DNA from: Tenacibaculum dicentrarchi
GTDB taxonomy: Bacteria; Bacteroidota; Bacteroidia; Flavobacteriales; Flavobacteriaceae
DNA: 64,000 nt
Direction of reading: 5' to 3'
Assembly (NCBI RefSeq): GCF_964036635.1
Contig: NZ_OZ038524.1
Coordinates: forward strand, 1,474,001 to 1,538,000
Shown here: positions 56,092 to 64,000 of the stretch, one piece after another
Layout of the letters: every line of letters begins with the position of its first letter
Numbering within the stretch: position 1 is the stretch's first letter
Notes under the pieces: generated by a model
What the model was told of the DNA's origin: nothing
The model's database searches: none
Seen by the model: the letters and a program-made list of their open reading frames with translations, nothing else
Position numbers and translations under genes: made by a program

Positions 56092-57323
56092 TTAAAAGGC
56101 TTCATTAATGGATTACTATCAACCAATTTATTTGGTGTAAATACTGGCGATACTTTTTCTGAAAAATTAATAATATCAACAAATAAACTTCTCATTAAAA
56201 TAATAGTTTCAGGTGTTTTATTAACAATATAAGAGAATAATTTTACAGGGCGATATGGCACGTCTCCAATGCCATTTTTATCTAAATCATAGCCTGTATA
56301 AGAACTCCAATAATTATTATCAAATTTATTATCGTTAATTTTACTGTTGTAAGAAATATCGAAAGAATTGTTTAAAAAATTATTATCTTTAAAAATATTC
56401 GTGTAACAAGCCCCTGCAATTTTAACCGACCAACCGTTGCTTATAAAATTATTTTTAAGATAATTAATCCTAGTAGAACCCTCTACGTTTATTCCAATGG
56501 TGTTCTCCTTGAAGGTATTGTTTTCAATATCGGCATCATAAATTTCCTTCAGCAACAAACCATAAGAAGCTGTCCCCCAGTTTTTTGAAAACGTATTTCC
56601 TGTCATTTTAATATATTTAGAAAACATAACTGCAACTCCTGCTCCATTATTTGTAAAGGTATTATTATGATATTCATTTTTATTTGAAAACATAAAGTGT
56701 AGCCCGTAACGCATATTATCATGACTTTTATTGTTAATCACTTTGCTATGTTTTACAAATTCGAGATAAATACCATCACGCAAATTATGAGCTTCATTTT
56801 TTTCAATAAGCATGTTCGAGCAGTTCCATAAATGAATTCCATTTCCTGAAGCAGACTGATCAACAGCTTGGCTTGAAACATGGTTGTTAATGATTTTTCC
56901 GTAGCGAGATTTTTCAATTAAAAAGCCAAAAAAAACACTTTCTAAAGTGTTGTTTTTAAAGGTAACATAATTACTTGTTGATATATAAACGGCGGCGTAA
57001 TCTTTGGTATAACTTCTCCCTGGATTTTTAATGTTTAATCCTGAAACAGTAACACTATCCGATTTAATAATAAGCACATATTCTTTATATTGCCCATCAA
57101 TAATCGGGTTATTTTTACCGATAATTTCTAGCGGTTTATTTATTAAAATATTATTTTCTAAATACCTTCCTTTTTGTATAATTATTTTACTATAAGGTTT
57201 TGCTTTTACGACAGCTTCTGTTAAGGTTTTCACTTTGCAAGAAGCACAAACTTCGATGTTTTGTGAATATGCTTTAAGAGTAAAAAGTAATATAATGTAA
57301 AATTGAACTGTTTTTTTCAGCAT
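56088..57323 (-). CDS. nosD: Periplasmic copper/maturation protein NosD
   Basis: 411 residues. A signal peptide (KKTVQFYIILLFTLKAYSQ) is followed by a right-handed beta helix of the CASH/NosD type with repeated N-x(3)-N-x-F units (NNTLESVFFGFLIEKS, NEAHNLRDGIYLEFVKHSKV). The C-terminal region contains NYWSSYTGYDLDKNGIGDVPY, a NosD hallmark. It binds NosFY and helps assemble the copper site of NosZ. A Cys pair (CASCK) sits just after the signal peptide. A perfect 34-bp palindrome lies between nosL and this gene. Confidence 0.94.
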   Translation of the reverse strand: MLKKTVQFYIILLFTLKAYSQNIEVCASCKVKTLTEAVVKAKPYSKIIIQKGRYLENNILINKPLEIIGKNNPIIDGQYKEYVLIIKSDSVTVSGLNIKNPGRSYTKDYAAVYISTSNYVTFKNNTLESVFFGFLIEKSRYGKIINNHVSSQAVDQSASGNGIHLWNCSNMLIEKNEAHNLRDGIYLEFVKHSKVINNKSHDNMRYGLHFMFSNKNEYHNNTFTNNGAGVAVMFSKYIKMTGNTFSKNWGTASYGLLLKEIYDADIENNTFKENTIGINVEGSTRINYLKNNFISNGWSVKIAGACYTNIFKDNNFLNNSFDISYNSKINDNKFDNNYWSSYTGYDLDKNGIGDVPYRPVKLFSYIVNKTPETIILMRSLFVDIINFSEKVSPVFTPNKLVDSNPLMKPFK

Positions 57324-57347
57324 TTTGTTTTAAAATATTATTTTAAA

Positions 57348-57381
57348 AAGTTGCCTTTAAAATTAATTTTAAAGGCAACTT
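57348..57381. other. Perfect 34-bp palindrome between nosL and nosD
   Basis: Two 17-base arms meet without a spacer (AAGTTGCCTTTAAAATT and its complement). As RNA it folds into a hairpin with a small TTAA loop, followed by only five T on the minus strand, so it could act as a weak terminator or an RNA-processing barrier lowering nosDFY expression. As DNA it could be a protein site. Confidence 0.7.
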
Positions 57382-57403
57382 ATATCATTAAAAATAGGCT
57401 ATT

Positions 57404-57841
57404 TTATATTTTAGCACGGAATTTTTTTTGAATCCCTTCCCAATTAAATATTTCATCCGCAGAAACTTTTACTAATTTTTCAGCCGGTTTTTTTATTGAA
57501 AATGCCGATAAATTAGCACCCATCGGACTTTTAATCATAGCGTTTATTAAAAAAGTTGCTTTTTTTGCATCAATTAAAACCGTTGGATTTAAATAATCTG
57601 TAACTAAAAATAATTCAATTTTAGCAATATCACGATTCGATAAATCGTTTAATAAACACTCAATAGCGTCATATTTAAAAGGTTTCCCTTTTTTGGTTAC
57701 TATTTCTGAAGCATGAGTTTTTTCAACAATTGTCATTTTACAAAAATGGCAAGCATCTTTTCCGTATTCAATTTTTGAAGGAGTTATAGAACACGCTAAA
57801 AAAAGAGGCATTAATAATAAAATTACACTTAGTTTTTTCAT
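57404..57841 (-). CDS. nosL: Copper chaperone lipoprotein NosL
   Basis: 145 residues. The signal ends in a lipobox (LFLACS, Cys17). The copper-binding motif C-x(2)-C-x-M is Cys31-Cys34-Met36 (ACHFCKMTIVEK), followed by KFDAIECLL-type residues (KPFKYDAIECLL) as in NosL. It carries Cu(I) to apo-NosZ in the periplasm. It lies 17 bp after the NosB-like gene and is separated from nosD by 80 bp with a long palindrome. Confidence 0.93.
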   Translation of the reverse strand: MKKLSVILLLMPLFLACSITPSKIEYGKDACHFCKMTIVEKTHASEIVTKKGKPFKYDAIECLLNDLSNRDIAKIELFLVTDYLNPTVLIDAKKATFLINAMIKSPMGANLSAFSIKKPAEKLVKVSADEIFNWEGIQKKFRAKI

Positions 57842-57858
57842 CTATTTTATTTATTTTT

Positions 57859-58473
57859 TTACTGATTTTTTTCAGTTTCTTTTTTTCCTACAAAAAAAGC
57901 AATAACAGTAAGTAACATTCCTAAAAACATTAAATATCCTCCTGTATGTGGTAAAGAAGTTACATCAAAATTCAATAATTTTTGATACCCCAATAATGGC
58001 GGTTTATAGCTCATCGGTGTACCATCGGAATTTACTACTTTTATGATAGCATGCGGGTCTAAATCACTTCCATACTCTATCAACCATTGATTAAAATCAT
58101 ACATCCCTAAAAGTCCTAAAAAAGCCATTACCGAAAACCATCCTAAAAACCATTTATAGGAAATTTTATCAAAATATCCAAATAAACCGATTAAAATACC
58201 CACTATTGACATTCCTGCAATGACTTTTGGAAAAACTGAGAACTCCCACATGTCTGATGGTTTTGGAATCACTTTCATACCTATATAATGATTCAATCCA
58301 TCAATATTTGTCAAATCAAATTCAGAAACCCCTTTAATACCTTCTATATAAATATTCATTCCTAAAGGATCTGGATATTGAGGCGCTCCGAGCATGATAT
58401 TCCATAATGGAAATTTAAATAAGCTCAATAATAATAAAGCACCGATACTCATAATAATACCTGCTTTTTTCAT
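57859..58473 (-). CDS. nosB: NosB-like integral membrane protein of the clade II nos cluster
   Basis: 204 residues with four membrane helices (about 5-25, 82-104, 108-128, 178-196) and a conserved extracytoplasmic loop (GAPQYPDPLGMNIYIEGIKG ... NIDGLNHYIGMK). Clade II nos clusters, such as that of Wolinella, have a membrane protein NosB directly after nosZ, and it is needed for N2O respiration there. The position between nosZ and nosL fits this. The His and Gly-Leu-Asn motif is typical of the group as I remember it. I call it NosB-like by position and topology. Confidence 0.65.
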   Translation of the reverse strand: MKKAGIIMSIGALLLLSLFKFPLWNIMLGAPQYPDPLGMNIYIEGIKGVSEFDLTNIDGLNHYIGMKVIPKPSDMWEFSVFPKVIAGMSIVGILIGLFGYFDKISYKWFLGWFSVMAFLGLLGMYDFNQWLIEYGSDLDPHAIIKVVNSDGTPMSYKPPLLGYQKLLNFDVTSLPHTGGYLMFLGMLLTVIAFFVGKKETEKNQ

Positions 58474-58492
58474 CTGTATATGTTTTAAAAAA

Positions 58493-58535
58493 ACTGCTTG
58501 ACCAAATTAAATATCAATCTATTAGGTCAAGCAGT
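58493..58535 (-). terminator. Hairpin after nosZ
   Basis: ACTGCTTGACC pairs perfectly with GGTCAAGCAGT (11 bp) around a 21-base loop; on the minus strand seven T follow. It lies in the 83 bp between nosZ and the NosB-like gene, so the fasciclin-cytochrome-nosZ transcript may end or be trimmed here, giving more nosZ mRNA than maturation mRNA. Confidence 0.75.
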
Positions 58536-58556
58536 CAATAAACTAAAAATCAACTA

Positions 58557-60518
58557 TTACTCTCCATCTAAAGACCAGGATAATTTTATGGCTGATTTTT
58601 TAGGAGACACTCTAATATAACCTTGCATTTCTTGATGCAATGCTGAACAAAAATCAGTACAATAAAAAGGCCAAACCCCTACTTTTTTAGGCTCCCATAT
58701 TAAGGTTTTTGTTTGTCCTGGCATTATTAATAACTCTGAATTATTAGCCCCAATCATTGCAAATCCATGAGGTACATCAAAATCTTGTTCATGATTTGTA
58801 ACATGAAAATATACTTTATCGCCTACTTTTATTCCTTCAATATTATCTGGCGTAAAGTGTGAGCGAATCATAGACATAGAAATATGAACTTCATTTCCTT
58901 TTCGTGTTACTTTTGCATCTGCGGGTGATAAAATTGCATACGGATGCTTATTTTCATCTAATCGATAGAATTTTTTAGAATTATTTTTAATAATACTTGC
59001 AGGAATTGCCGCAGCGTAATGAGGTTCTCCGTGTGTTGGAAAATCTAATAATAGTTCCATTTTATCGCCTGTAATATCATATAATTGTGCCGAATGCTCT
59101 AATTCAGGACCTGTTGGTAAGTAACGGTCTTTTGTTATTTTATTCATAGCAAACATATATTTACCGAAAGGTTTTCTTGAATTCCCTCCCGGAATCGTTA
59201 AATGCCCTACGGAATAATACGTTGGTTTTCTGTCAATTACTTCCCAGGTTCCTATTTTCCATTTTACAACTTCTGAAGAAATAAAGAAGGTTGTATAAGC
59301 ATTTCCTAAACCATCAAATTCGGTATGTAAAGGTCCTAATCCTCCTGATTTTACAGAACCAGCTAAGATAGCTTCATAATTTAAAATTGGGATTCCGTAA
59401 GCATCGCCATCAAAACTTTTACTTTCAATAGCTGCTAACATTTTAGAAAATGAATGCACGGTTAAATCAGCAGATAATTTACCATTACCAATAATATATT
59501 CACCTGAAGGATCAACATCACAACCATGAGGAGATTTTGGTGTTGGTAAGAAGTAAATAGCTCCAGGAACATCCATCGGATTTACCGTTAACACTTCTTT
59601 TTTCATTGTTGAAGTAGCAGTATGTGTATGTTCGTCATATACATTATGTGCATAATTTGCTGGTATTTTTGTACCACCACCATTATTTACATATTCTTCA
59701 ATTTTTTTCCAGTTGATAGCTGCAATAAAATCTTTATCATTTTGTGATGCGTTTACCTCTAACAATGAGTTTGCTTCTTCAGTATTATAGGTTGTAAAGA
59801 AAAACCATCCGTGAGACTCCCCTCTACCAGGATGCGATAAATCGTAGTTAAAACCAGGCATTAAAACCTGAAATTTGATACCCATTCTACCTGTTTCTTT
59901 ATCAACACTAATAAAAGATAACGCACCTTTAAAGTTTCCTTTGTATTTATCAATTGAAACATCTGCTTGAGGCACAGGTACAGAAAAACGAGTTCCTGCA
60001 ACTACATATTCTGTGTTTTCAGTGATAAAAGAAGAACTATGATTTCCTGCACTATTAGGTACTTCAATAATTTCTTCTGTTTCAAAAGTTGTAAGGCTAA
60101 TTCTAGCAATACGTGGCGTATTGTTACCATTTATAAATATCCAACGACCATCTAACTCTCCATTAGTCTGAGAAATATCTGGATGATGAGAATCATCCCA
60201 AGGAATTTGCCCAAAAGAAGTATTTAACATTGGTTTTGTTTCTTCTGAATATCCGTAACCTGTTGTTGGAAACTGTGAAAAAACAGGGATTTCTTTAAAC
60301 ATTCGTCCTGAAGGCAAACCGTAAACCGTTAAATTTCCACTATAACCTCCTGATATAAAAGCGTAATGAGAATCATGTTCTCCTGGAGCTACATATACTT
60401 TTTCAGCTTTGCTACTATTCAAAGCACTTTTATTACTATTGTTACCTCTATTACCACAACTTACAAATAAAGAACTAGTTGCTAATAATAATGTTACAAT
60501 TTTTATATTTATATTCAT
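58557..60518 (-). CDS. nosZ: Nitrous oxide reductase, clade II, predicted lipoprotein
   Basis: 653 residues. It reduces N2O to N2. The N-terminus is a Sec signal with a lipobox (SSLFVSCG, Cys21), not a Tat signal, which marks the clade II type and predicts membrane anchoring. The N-terminal propeller carries the CuZ histidines (DDSHHPDISQTNGELDGRW, PHGCDVDPSGEYII, TVHSF, GPLHTEFDGLGNAYTTFF, HGEPHY). The C-terminal cupredoxin has the CuA motif C-x(3)-C-x(3)-H-x(2)-M (CTDFCSALHQEM). It follows the cytochrome gene by 16 bp. All expected copper ligands appear to be present. Confidence 0.96.
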   Translation of the reverse strand: MNINIKIVTLLLATSSLFVSCGNRGNNSNKSALNSSKAEKVYVAPGEHDSHYAFISGGYSGNLTVYGLPSGRMFKEIPVFSQFPTTGYGYSEETKPMLNTSFGQIPWDDSHHPDISQTNGELDGRWIFINGNNTPRIARISLTTFETEEIIEVPNSAGNHSSSFITENTEYVVAGTRFSVPVPQADVSIDKYKGNFKGALSFISVDKETGRMGIKFQVLMPGFNYDLSHPGRGESHGWFFFTTYNTEEANSLLEVNASQNDKDFIAAINWKKIEEYVNNGGGTKIPANYAHNVYDEHTHTATSTMKKEVLTVNPMDVPGAIYFLPTPKSPHGCDVDPSGEYIIGNGKLSADLTVHSFSKMLAAIESKSFDGDAYGIPILNYEAILAGSVKSGGLGPLHTEFDGLGNAYTTFFISSEVVKWKIGTWEVIDRKPTYYSVGHLTIPGGNSRKPFGKYMFAMNKITKDRYLPTGPELEHSAQLYDITGDKMELLLDFPTHGEPHYAAAIPASIIKNNSKKFYRLDENKHPYAILSPADAKVTRKGNEVHISMSMIRSHFTPDNIEGIKVGDKVYFHVTNHEQDFDVPHGFAMIGANNSELLIMPGQTKTLIWEPKKVGVWPFYCTDFCSALHQEMQGYIRVSPKKSAIKLSWSLDGE

Positions 60519-60534
60519 TTTGATATTTTTATAT

Positions 60535-61023
60535 TTATTTTAAAGTTCTAAAGAACTCTAAAATTTCTCTTGTTTCGGCTTCTGTTAAATTTTGATTTGC
60601 CATTGGAGAACCATTAAATTTCATTAACAACGCTTTAGCAATTGGGTCTTTTTTAACCATCTCTCCTGGATTCATAATCATATTCATCACCCATTCTGGA
60701 GAACGTCTATTTAATATTCCTGTTGGATTTGGCCCAATAAATTTCCTATTAGTTCTATGACAAGCCGAACATTTATTTTTAAATAACTTAGCTCCTTTTG
60801 CTGCCATTTCCTGATCGATTGTGGCAGCTAACGTTACCGATTTAACTGGCCCGATACCTTTATTTTTTAAATCGACAATCCCTACATCTTGTTTCTTTTT
60901 TGCTTTAATAGGTACTTTTTTAACTTCCTGTTTAACAACAGGTTTAGCATCTTTTCTCACCTCTCCTCCACAACTAATAAACAATGTTACTAATGCGACT
61001 AATAATATTTTTTGTAAGTTCAT
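60535..61023 (-). CDS. Monoheme cytochrome c lipoprotein
   Basis: 162 residues. The lipobox is LFISCGG (Cys18). A Lys-rich linker (about 30-55) leads to a class I cytochrome c domain with one heme motif Cys85-Ser-Ala-Cys88-His89 (NKCSACHR) and likely axial Met in GSPMANQNLTE. It lies just upstream of nosZ in the same operon and is the probable electron donor to NosZ, both being anchored on the periplasmic face. This makes a membrane-bound donor-acceptor pair. Confidence 0.9.
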   Translation of the reverse strand: MNLQKILLVALVTLFISCGGEVRKDAKPVVKQEVKKVPIKAKKKQDVGIVDLKNKGIGPVKSVTLAATIDQEMAAKGAKLFKNKCSACHRTNRKFIGPNPTGILNRRSPEWVMNMIMNPGEMVKKDPIAKALLMKFNGSPMANQNLTEAETREILEFFRTLK

Positions 61024-61055
61024 TTTTAACTGATTTTTGTTACTTCTATTTATTC

Positions 61056-61628
61056 TTATTTATCACTTGGCACTAATACATCTCCAATAACATGTATCCA
61101 CCCATTACTAACTTTTACCGATTTTAATATTTTAGTTCCTCCCACATATAATTCATCATTTTTTTTAGTAACCTCTAAATACTTCCCTGATGCCATATAT
61201 AATTTTCTATTTTTACGCACATTTTTATCTAATGTTTTAATCGTATAATTAGCGGGTGCAACATGATTTTTTAAAATGAACGCTAATTTTGGTTTGTTTT
61301 CTGACTTCAATAACGAGGCTATTGTTCCTTCAGGTAATTTATCAAAAGCTGTATTTACAGGAGCAAAAACAGTTAAAGGTCCTGCATTTACTAATGAATT
61401 TTCTAATCCTGCTGTTTTAATGGCAACAACTAATGTTTTAAAATCATCTAAAGAAGAGGCTACTTGCAAGGCGTTTGGAGCAGAATCTTCATCAATAACA
61501 TCAGATTGTCCTTTTACTTTTGTTACAATATCTTTGTGAGTGTCTTTAATTACTATCTCTTTTTTTTCTTTACATGAAATGATTATAGAACATATAAATA
61601 ATACTAGAATTATCGATTTTATTTTCAT
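61056..61628 (-). CDS. Fasciclin (FAS1) domain lipoprotein of the nos operon
   Basis: 190 residues. The lipobox is SIIISCKE (Cys19). A single FAS1 domain (about 55-188) shows LKTLVVAIKTAGLENSL-like start, TVFAPVNTAFDKLP, LKNHVAPANYT, and NGWIHVIGDVLVP. FAS1 domains mediate protein or cell contacts. It is the first gene of the nos operon, with the Crp/Fnr-type promoter directly upstream. Fasciclin genes are found beside nosZ in several Bacteroidota by my recollection; the role in N2O reduction is unknown, possibly in holding partners together or in copper delivery. Confidence 0.9.
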   Translation of the reverse strand: MKIKSIILVLFICSIIISCKEKKEIVIKDTHKDIVTKVKGQSDVIDEDSAPNALQVASSLDDFKTLVVAIKTAGLENSLVNAGPLTVFAPVNTAFDKLPEGTIASLLKSENKPKLAFILKNHVAPANYTIKTLDKNVRKNRKLYMASGKYLEVTKKNDELYVGGTKILKSVKVSNGWIHVIGDVLVPSDK

Positions 61629-61661
61629 TTAATATAGTTTTTATACAATTATAATTTTACA

Positions 61662-61705
61662 CAAAATTAAAATATCACCTCATGAAAAAACATGACAAAT
61701 ATCAT
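61662..61705 (-). promoter_or_regulatory. Crp/Fnr-type site and -7 box of the nos operon
   Basis: The palindrome core, ATGACAAATATCAT on the plus strand (61692-61705), has its centre 29.5 bp from the first base of minus-strand TAATTTTG (61669-61662), a perfect TAnnTTTG box. That puts the site near -41.5, the class II position of Crp/Fnr activators. The first operon ATG follows 33 bp later. Confidence 0.8.
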
Positions 61706-61960
61706 ACAGGACTTTTTTATCCTTTATACAATATCTAAATAACTACATAACATGCAGTTATTAAAAATAATATTAATTTGATTGTTTAGATACCACTATT
61801 TAGAACAAATACATACTATTTTTCTTTTGCTTATTTTCTTAACAACTACAGGCTCTTAAATCAGCTACAAAATTACTTGTAAAGCACTAACAAATAAGAG
61901 TTTAAAAAGTATTTTTTCTTGATAAAACTCAATATACTCAAACACAATCTACTGAAATAC

Positions 61961-62002
61961 TGATAATTATCATATAAATTTCAACAAGGAGTTTCTACTT
62001 TG
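61961..62002 (+). promoter_or_regulatory. Crp/Fnr-type site and -7 box of napD-napA
   Basis: TGATAATTATCA (61961-61972) is a perfect 12-bp palindrome of the TGA-N6-TCA type. TACTTTG (61996-62002) begins 29.5 bp from its centre and is the same box form as in the porin promoter. The napD ATG is 23 bp further on. Confidence 0.76.
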
Positions 62003-62025
62003 CAGAAAATTTAACAAGTATTTTT

Positions 62026-62262
62026 ATGCCTATTAAAAGTTATTTAGCACATCCTTATGAAGGAGAAAAAGAAAACCTAAAAAAAGAACTAGAAACCATT
62101 AATGAATGTGAAATAATTACGGCAGAAAATAAAAATATATTAATTGTTATTACAGATACTGATAATGACATTAATGATAAAAAATTAAAAGAATCTATAG
62201 AAAGTTTACAAAGCTTAAAATTACTAGCCTTAGTTTCTGGATTTAATACACCTATAAAATAA
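62026..62262 (+). CDS. napD: NapD-like chaperone of periplasmic nitrate reductase
   Basis: 78 residues, close to the usual 80-90. NapD binds the Tat signal of NapA and keeps it from export until the cofactor is in place. The sequence keeps the expected small ferredoxin-like alternation (MPIKSYLAHPYEGEKENLKK ... NILIVITDTDN ... LKLLALVSGF). The residue match alone is weak; the position, 8 bp before a Tat-signal NapA gene, is what supports the name. The promoter has a Crp/Fnr-type site. Confidence 0.78.
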   Translation: MPIKSYLAHPYEGEKENLKKELETINECEIITAENKNILIVITDTDNDINDKKLKESIESLQSLKLLALVSGFNTPIK

Positions 62263-62270
62263 ATAACATT

Positions 62271-64000
62271 ATGAGCGCCTCTTTAACAAGTAGACGAAGT
62301 TTTATAAAAAAAATGGCAGCCACAGCAGCAATGGCAGCTGCAGCAACAATGTTTCCTGGAATTATTTTTGCAAATGAACAACTCGCTGGAATACCTGAAG
62401 GAGATTTAGATTGGAAAAAAGGACCTTGTCGTTTTTGCGGTGTAGGTTGTGGTATTTTAGTAGGTGTTGAAAATGGAAAAGCTATTGCTGTAAAAGGAGA
62501 TCCAAACTCAACAGTAAATAAAGGATTACTTTGTGTAAAAGGATATCATCAAACAATGTGTATTCAATCTAATGATAGATTAACACATGCTTTGGTCAAA
62601 AAAAATGGAAAATATGTAAAGACTCCTATAAGCGATGCCTTAGATATTGTTGCCAATAAAATGAAAGAAACCATTGAAAAACATGGTAAAGATTCGGTAG
62701 CAATGTACACATCTGGTCAATCAACTATTCCTGAAGGATATATAGCTTCTAAATTTATGAAAGGTGCTATTGGTACAAATAATCTAGATTGTAACGCTCG
62801 TTTATGTATGGCTAGTGCTGTAGCTGGATTTTTAACATCATTTGGAGCTGATGAACCAATGGGATGTTATGATGATTTAGATCATGCTGATTACTATATT
62901 ACCTGGGGGAATAACATGGCAGAAATGCATCCTGTTTTATTTTCTAGAATGTTGTCTCAAAAAAATAAAAGAGGTGCTAAAATTATTGACCTAGCAACCA
63001 GAACAACACGCTCTAGTATGGCTGCTAATAAATCGATTCTCTTTGAACCTCAAACAGATTTAGCTATTGGTAATGCTATTTGTTACGAAATAATTAATAA
63101 TGGTTGGGTAAATAAATCATTTGTTGAAAAGCACTGTAGCTTTAGTAAAGGTCTTACTAATATGGGATATGGTTTAGAAGATAAATATAAATTTAAAGAC
63201 AAACCTACTAAAATAAATTTTGAAGAATACAAAGCATTTTTAGAAGATTATACACCTGAAAAAGTATCTAAACTAACCAAAGTATCTGTAAAAAACATTA
63301 AGTATCTAGCTGCTATTTACGGTAATCCAAATAAAAAAGTAATGTCACTTTGGTGTATGGGAGTTAACCAACATACTAGAGGTACATGGATGAATAATAT
63401 TATTTATAACATTCACTTACTAACTGGTAAAATTTCACAACCAGGAAATAGTCCTTTTTCTTTAACAGGTCAGCCTTCTGCTTGTGGAACTGCTCGTGAA
63501 GTAGGAACATTTACACATAAACTTCCAAAAGGAGTTGTAATGAATCCTAAACACAGAGCAAAAGCAGCTAAAATTTGGAAAGTTCCTGTTGAAAGAATTC
63601 CATCAAAACCAACATATCACGCAACAGAAATGTTTAGAGCTGTTGACAGAGGCGATATTAAATTTATTTGGACACAAGCTGTAAATCCGTTAGTATCATT
63701 ACCAAAAACGAGTCGTTATCGTCCTGCAATGGAAAAAGAATCTTGTTTTGTAGTGGTTTCTGATGTATTCCCTACACCTACTTCGGATGTTGCTGATGTT
63801 ATTTTACCAGCTGCTTGGCATATCGAAAAAGACGGATTATATGGTAATTCAGAAAGAAGAACCCAACATTGGAACAAAATGGTGGAAGCTCCTGGTGATG
63901 CAACGCCTGATGCTTGGATGTTTATCGAAGTAGCCAAACGAATGGGATTCGGAGATTTATTTCCTTATAGTAAAGAAAATCATGCCGAAGAAATTTATAA
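62271..64000 (+). CDS. napA: Periplasmic nitrate reductase catalytic subunit, 3' end beyond window
   Basis: 576 codons are in the window, of the usual 750-900; the right edge cuts the gene. It reduces nitrate to nitrite in the periplasm. A Tat signal has the twin Arg at residues 8-9 (TSRRSFIKKMAA). The [4Fe-4S] cysteines are Cys53, Cys56, Cys60 and Cys88 (CRFCGVGCG ... GLLCVKGY). The probable Mo ligand is Cys179 (CNARLCMASAVAG). Other molybdopterin motifs are TWGNNMAEMHPVLFSRML, DLATRTT, MGVNQHTRGTW and QPSACGTAREVG. It is 8 bp downstream of napD. The start was set by the Tat signal. Confidence 0.95.
   Translation, partial: MSASLTSRRSFIKKMAATAAMAAAATMFPGIIFANEQLAGIPEGDLDWKKGPCRFCGVGCGILVGVENGKAIAVKGDPNSTVNKGLLCVKGYHQTMCIQSNDRLTHALVKKNGKYVKTPISDALDIVANKMKETIEKHGKDSVAMYTSGQSTIPEGYIASKFMKGAIGTNNLDCNARLCMASAVAGFLTSFGADEPMGCYDDLDHADYYITWGNNMAEMHPVLFSRMLSQKNKRGAKIIDLATRTTRSSMAANKSILFEPQTDLAIGNAICYEIINNGWVNKSFVEKHCSFSKGLTNMGYGLEDKYKFKDKPTKINFEEYKAFLEDYTPEKVSKLTKVSVKNIKYLAAIYGNPNKKVMSLWCMGVNQHTRGTWMNNIIYNIHLLTGKISQPGNSPFSLTGQPSACGTAREVGTFTHKLPKGVVMNPKHRAKAAKIWKVPVERIPSKPTYHATEMFRAVDRGDIKFIWTQAVNPLVSLPKTSRYRPAMEKESCFVVVSDVFPTPTSDVADVILPAAWHIEKDGLYGNSERRTQHWNKMVEAPGDATPDAWMFIEVAKRMGFGDLFPYSKENHAEEIY

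Larger units (their letters stand above)
61629..62025. other. Divergent nos/nap control region
   Basis: 397 bp without a gene, between the nos operon (leftward) and napD-napA (rightward). It contains two Crp/Fnr-type palindromes with -7 boxes, one per direction, about 270 bp apart. The middle (about 61710-61950) is AT-rich with no motif I can support. Confidence 0.8.

Noticed and set aside
55556..56095. Plus-strand open frames opposite nosF
   Set aside because: Mirror of a well-supported ABC ATPase reading frame.
63716..63937. Minus-strand open frame opposite napA
   Set aside because: Lies within the conserved molybdopterin domain of NapA and has no feature of its own.

Overview
The window is AT-rich DNA from a gliding marine member of the Bacteroidota, most likely a Flavobacteriaceae close to Tenacibaculum or Polaribacter. 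The evidence is a giant SprB-type adhesin gene, PorP/SprF and gliding-associated C-terminal (type IX secretion) proteins, TAnnTTTG promoter boxes, a flavobacterial interspersed palindromic repeat, and a Bacteroidetes-style nos cluster. No rRNA, tRNA, CRISPR array or insertion sequence was recognised.

Region 1 (1-21945, minus strand) is a gliding/adhesion operon: a secreted Ig-like protein with a type B sorting domain, a PorP/SprF-like outer-membrane protein with SPOR-like repeats, then an adhesin of more than 5,950 residues whose 3' end lies left of the window. The adhesin is built of SprB-type repeats arranged in two families of higher-order repeats, each unit about 600-650 residues.

Region 2 (22149-26288) holds housekeeping genes: cmk, rluD, a PASTA protein, ddl and coaD.

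Region 3 (26294-40194) looks like an exopolysaccharide locus without a standard name. It has manA, a degenerate GT2-like protein, a response-regulator/GT2 fusion, a large polytopic GT-C-like protein, a secreted Ig-like protein, a membrane-anchored TIM-barrel glycosidase, a GT4 glycosyltransferase, a MOP flippase, a STAS protein with Asp at the usual phosphoserine site, and a TPR plus outer-membrane barrel protein. The division of labour resembles Pel-type secretion, but the parts differ.

Region 4 (40249-47042, minus) is a nitric-oxide signalling cassette: single-domain response regulator, H-NOX heme sensor, PAS-PAS-GAF histidine kinase, HPt protein and LytTR response regulator, tightly coupled, followed by a type IX-secreted protein.

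Region 5 (47251-64000) is anaerobic nitrogen-oxide respiration: an alginate-export-type porin, a polytopic His-rich membrane protein, nadB-nadA, an uncharacterised FMN-barrel-like protein, a clade II nos cluster (fasciclin lipoprotein, cytochrome c lipoprotein, NosZ lipoprotein, NosB-like, NosL, NosD, NosF, NosY), and divergent napD-napA, with napA cut by the right edge.

The most informative find is regulatory. Five promoters in region 5 (porin, nadA, the 598-residue protein, nos and nap) share a Crp/Fnr-type palindrome (TGA-N6-TCA) at a nearly fixed distance, 29.5 or 30.5 bp from palindrome centre to the first base of a TAnnTTTG-like -7 box. This predicts a class II activated regulon that unexpectedly includes NAD synthesis and a novel protein. 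With the H-NOX cassette and the polysaccharide locus next door, the window suggests linked control of NO/N2O respiration and surface life.
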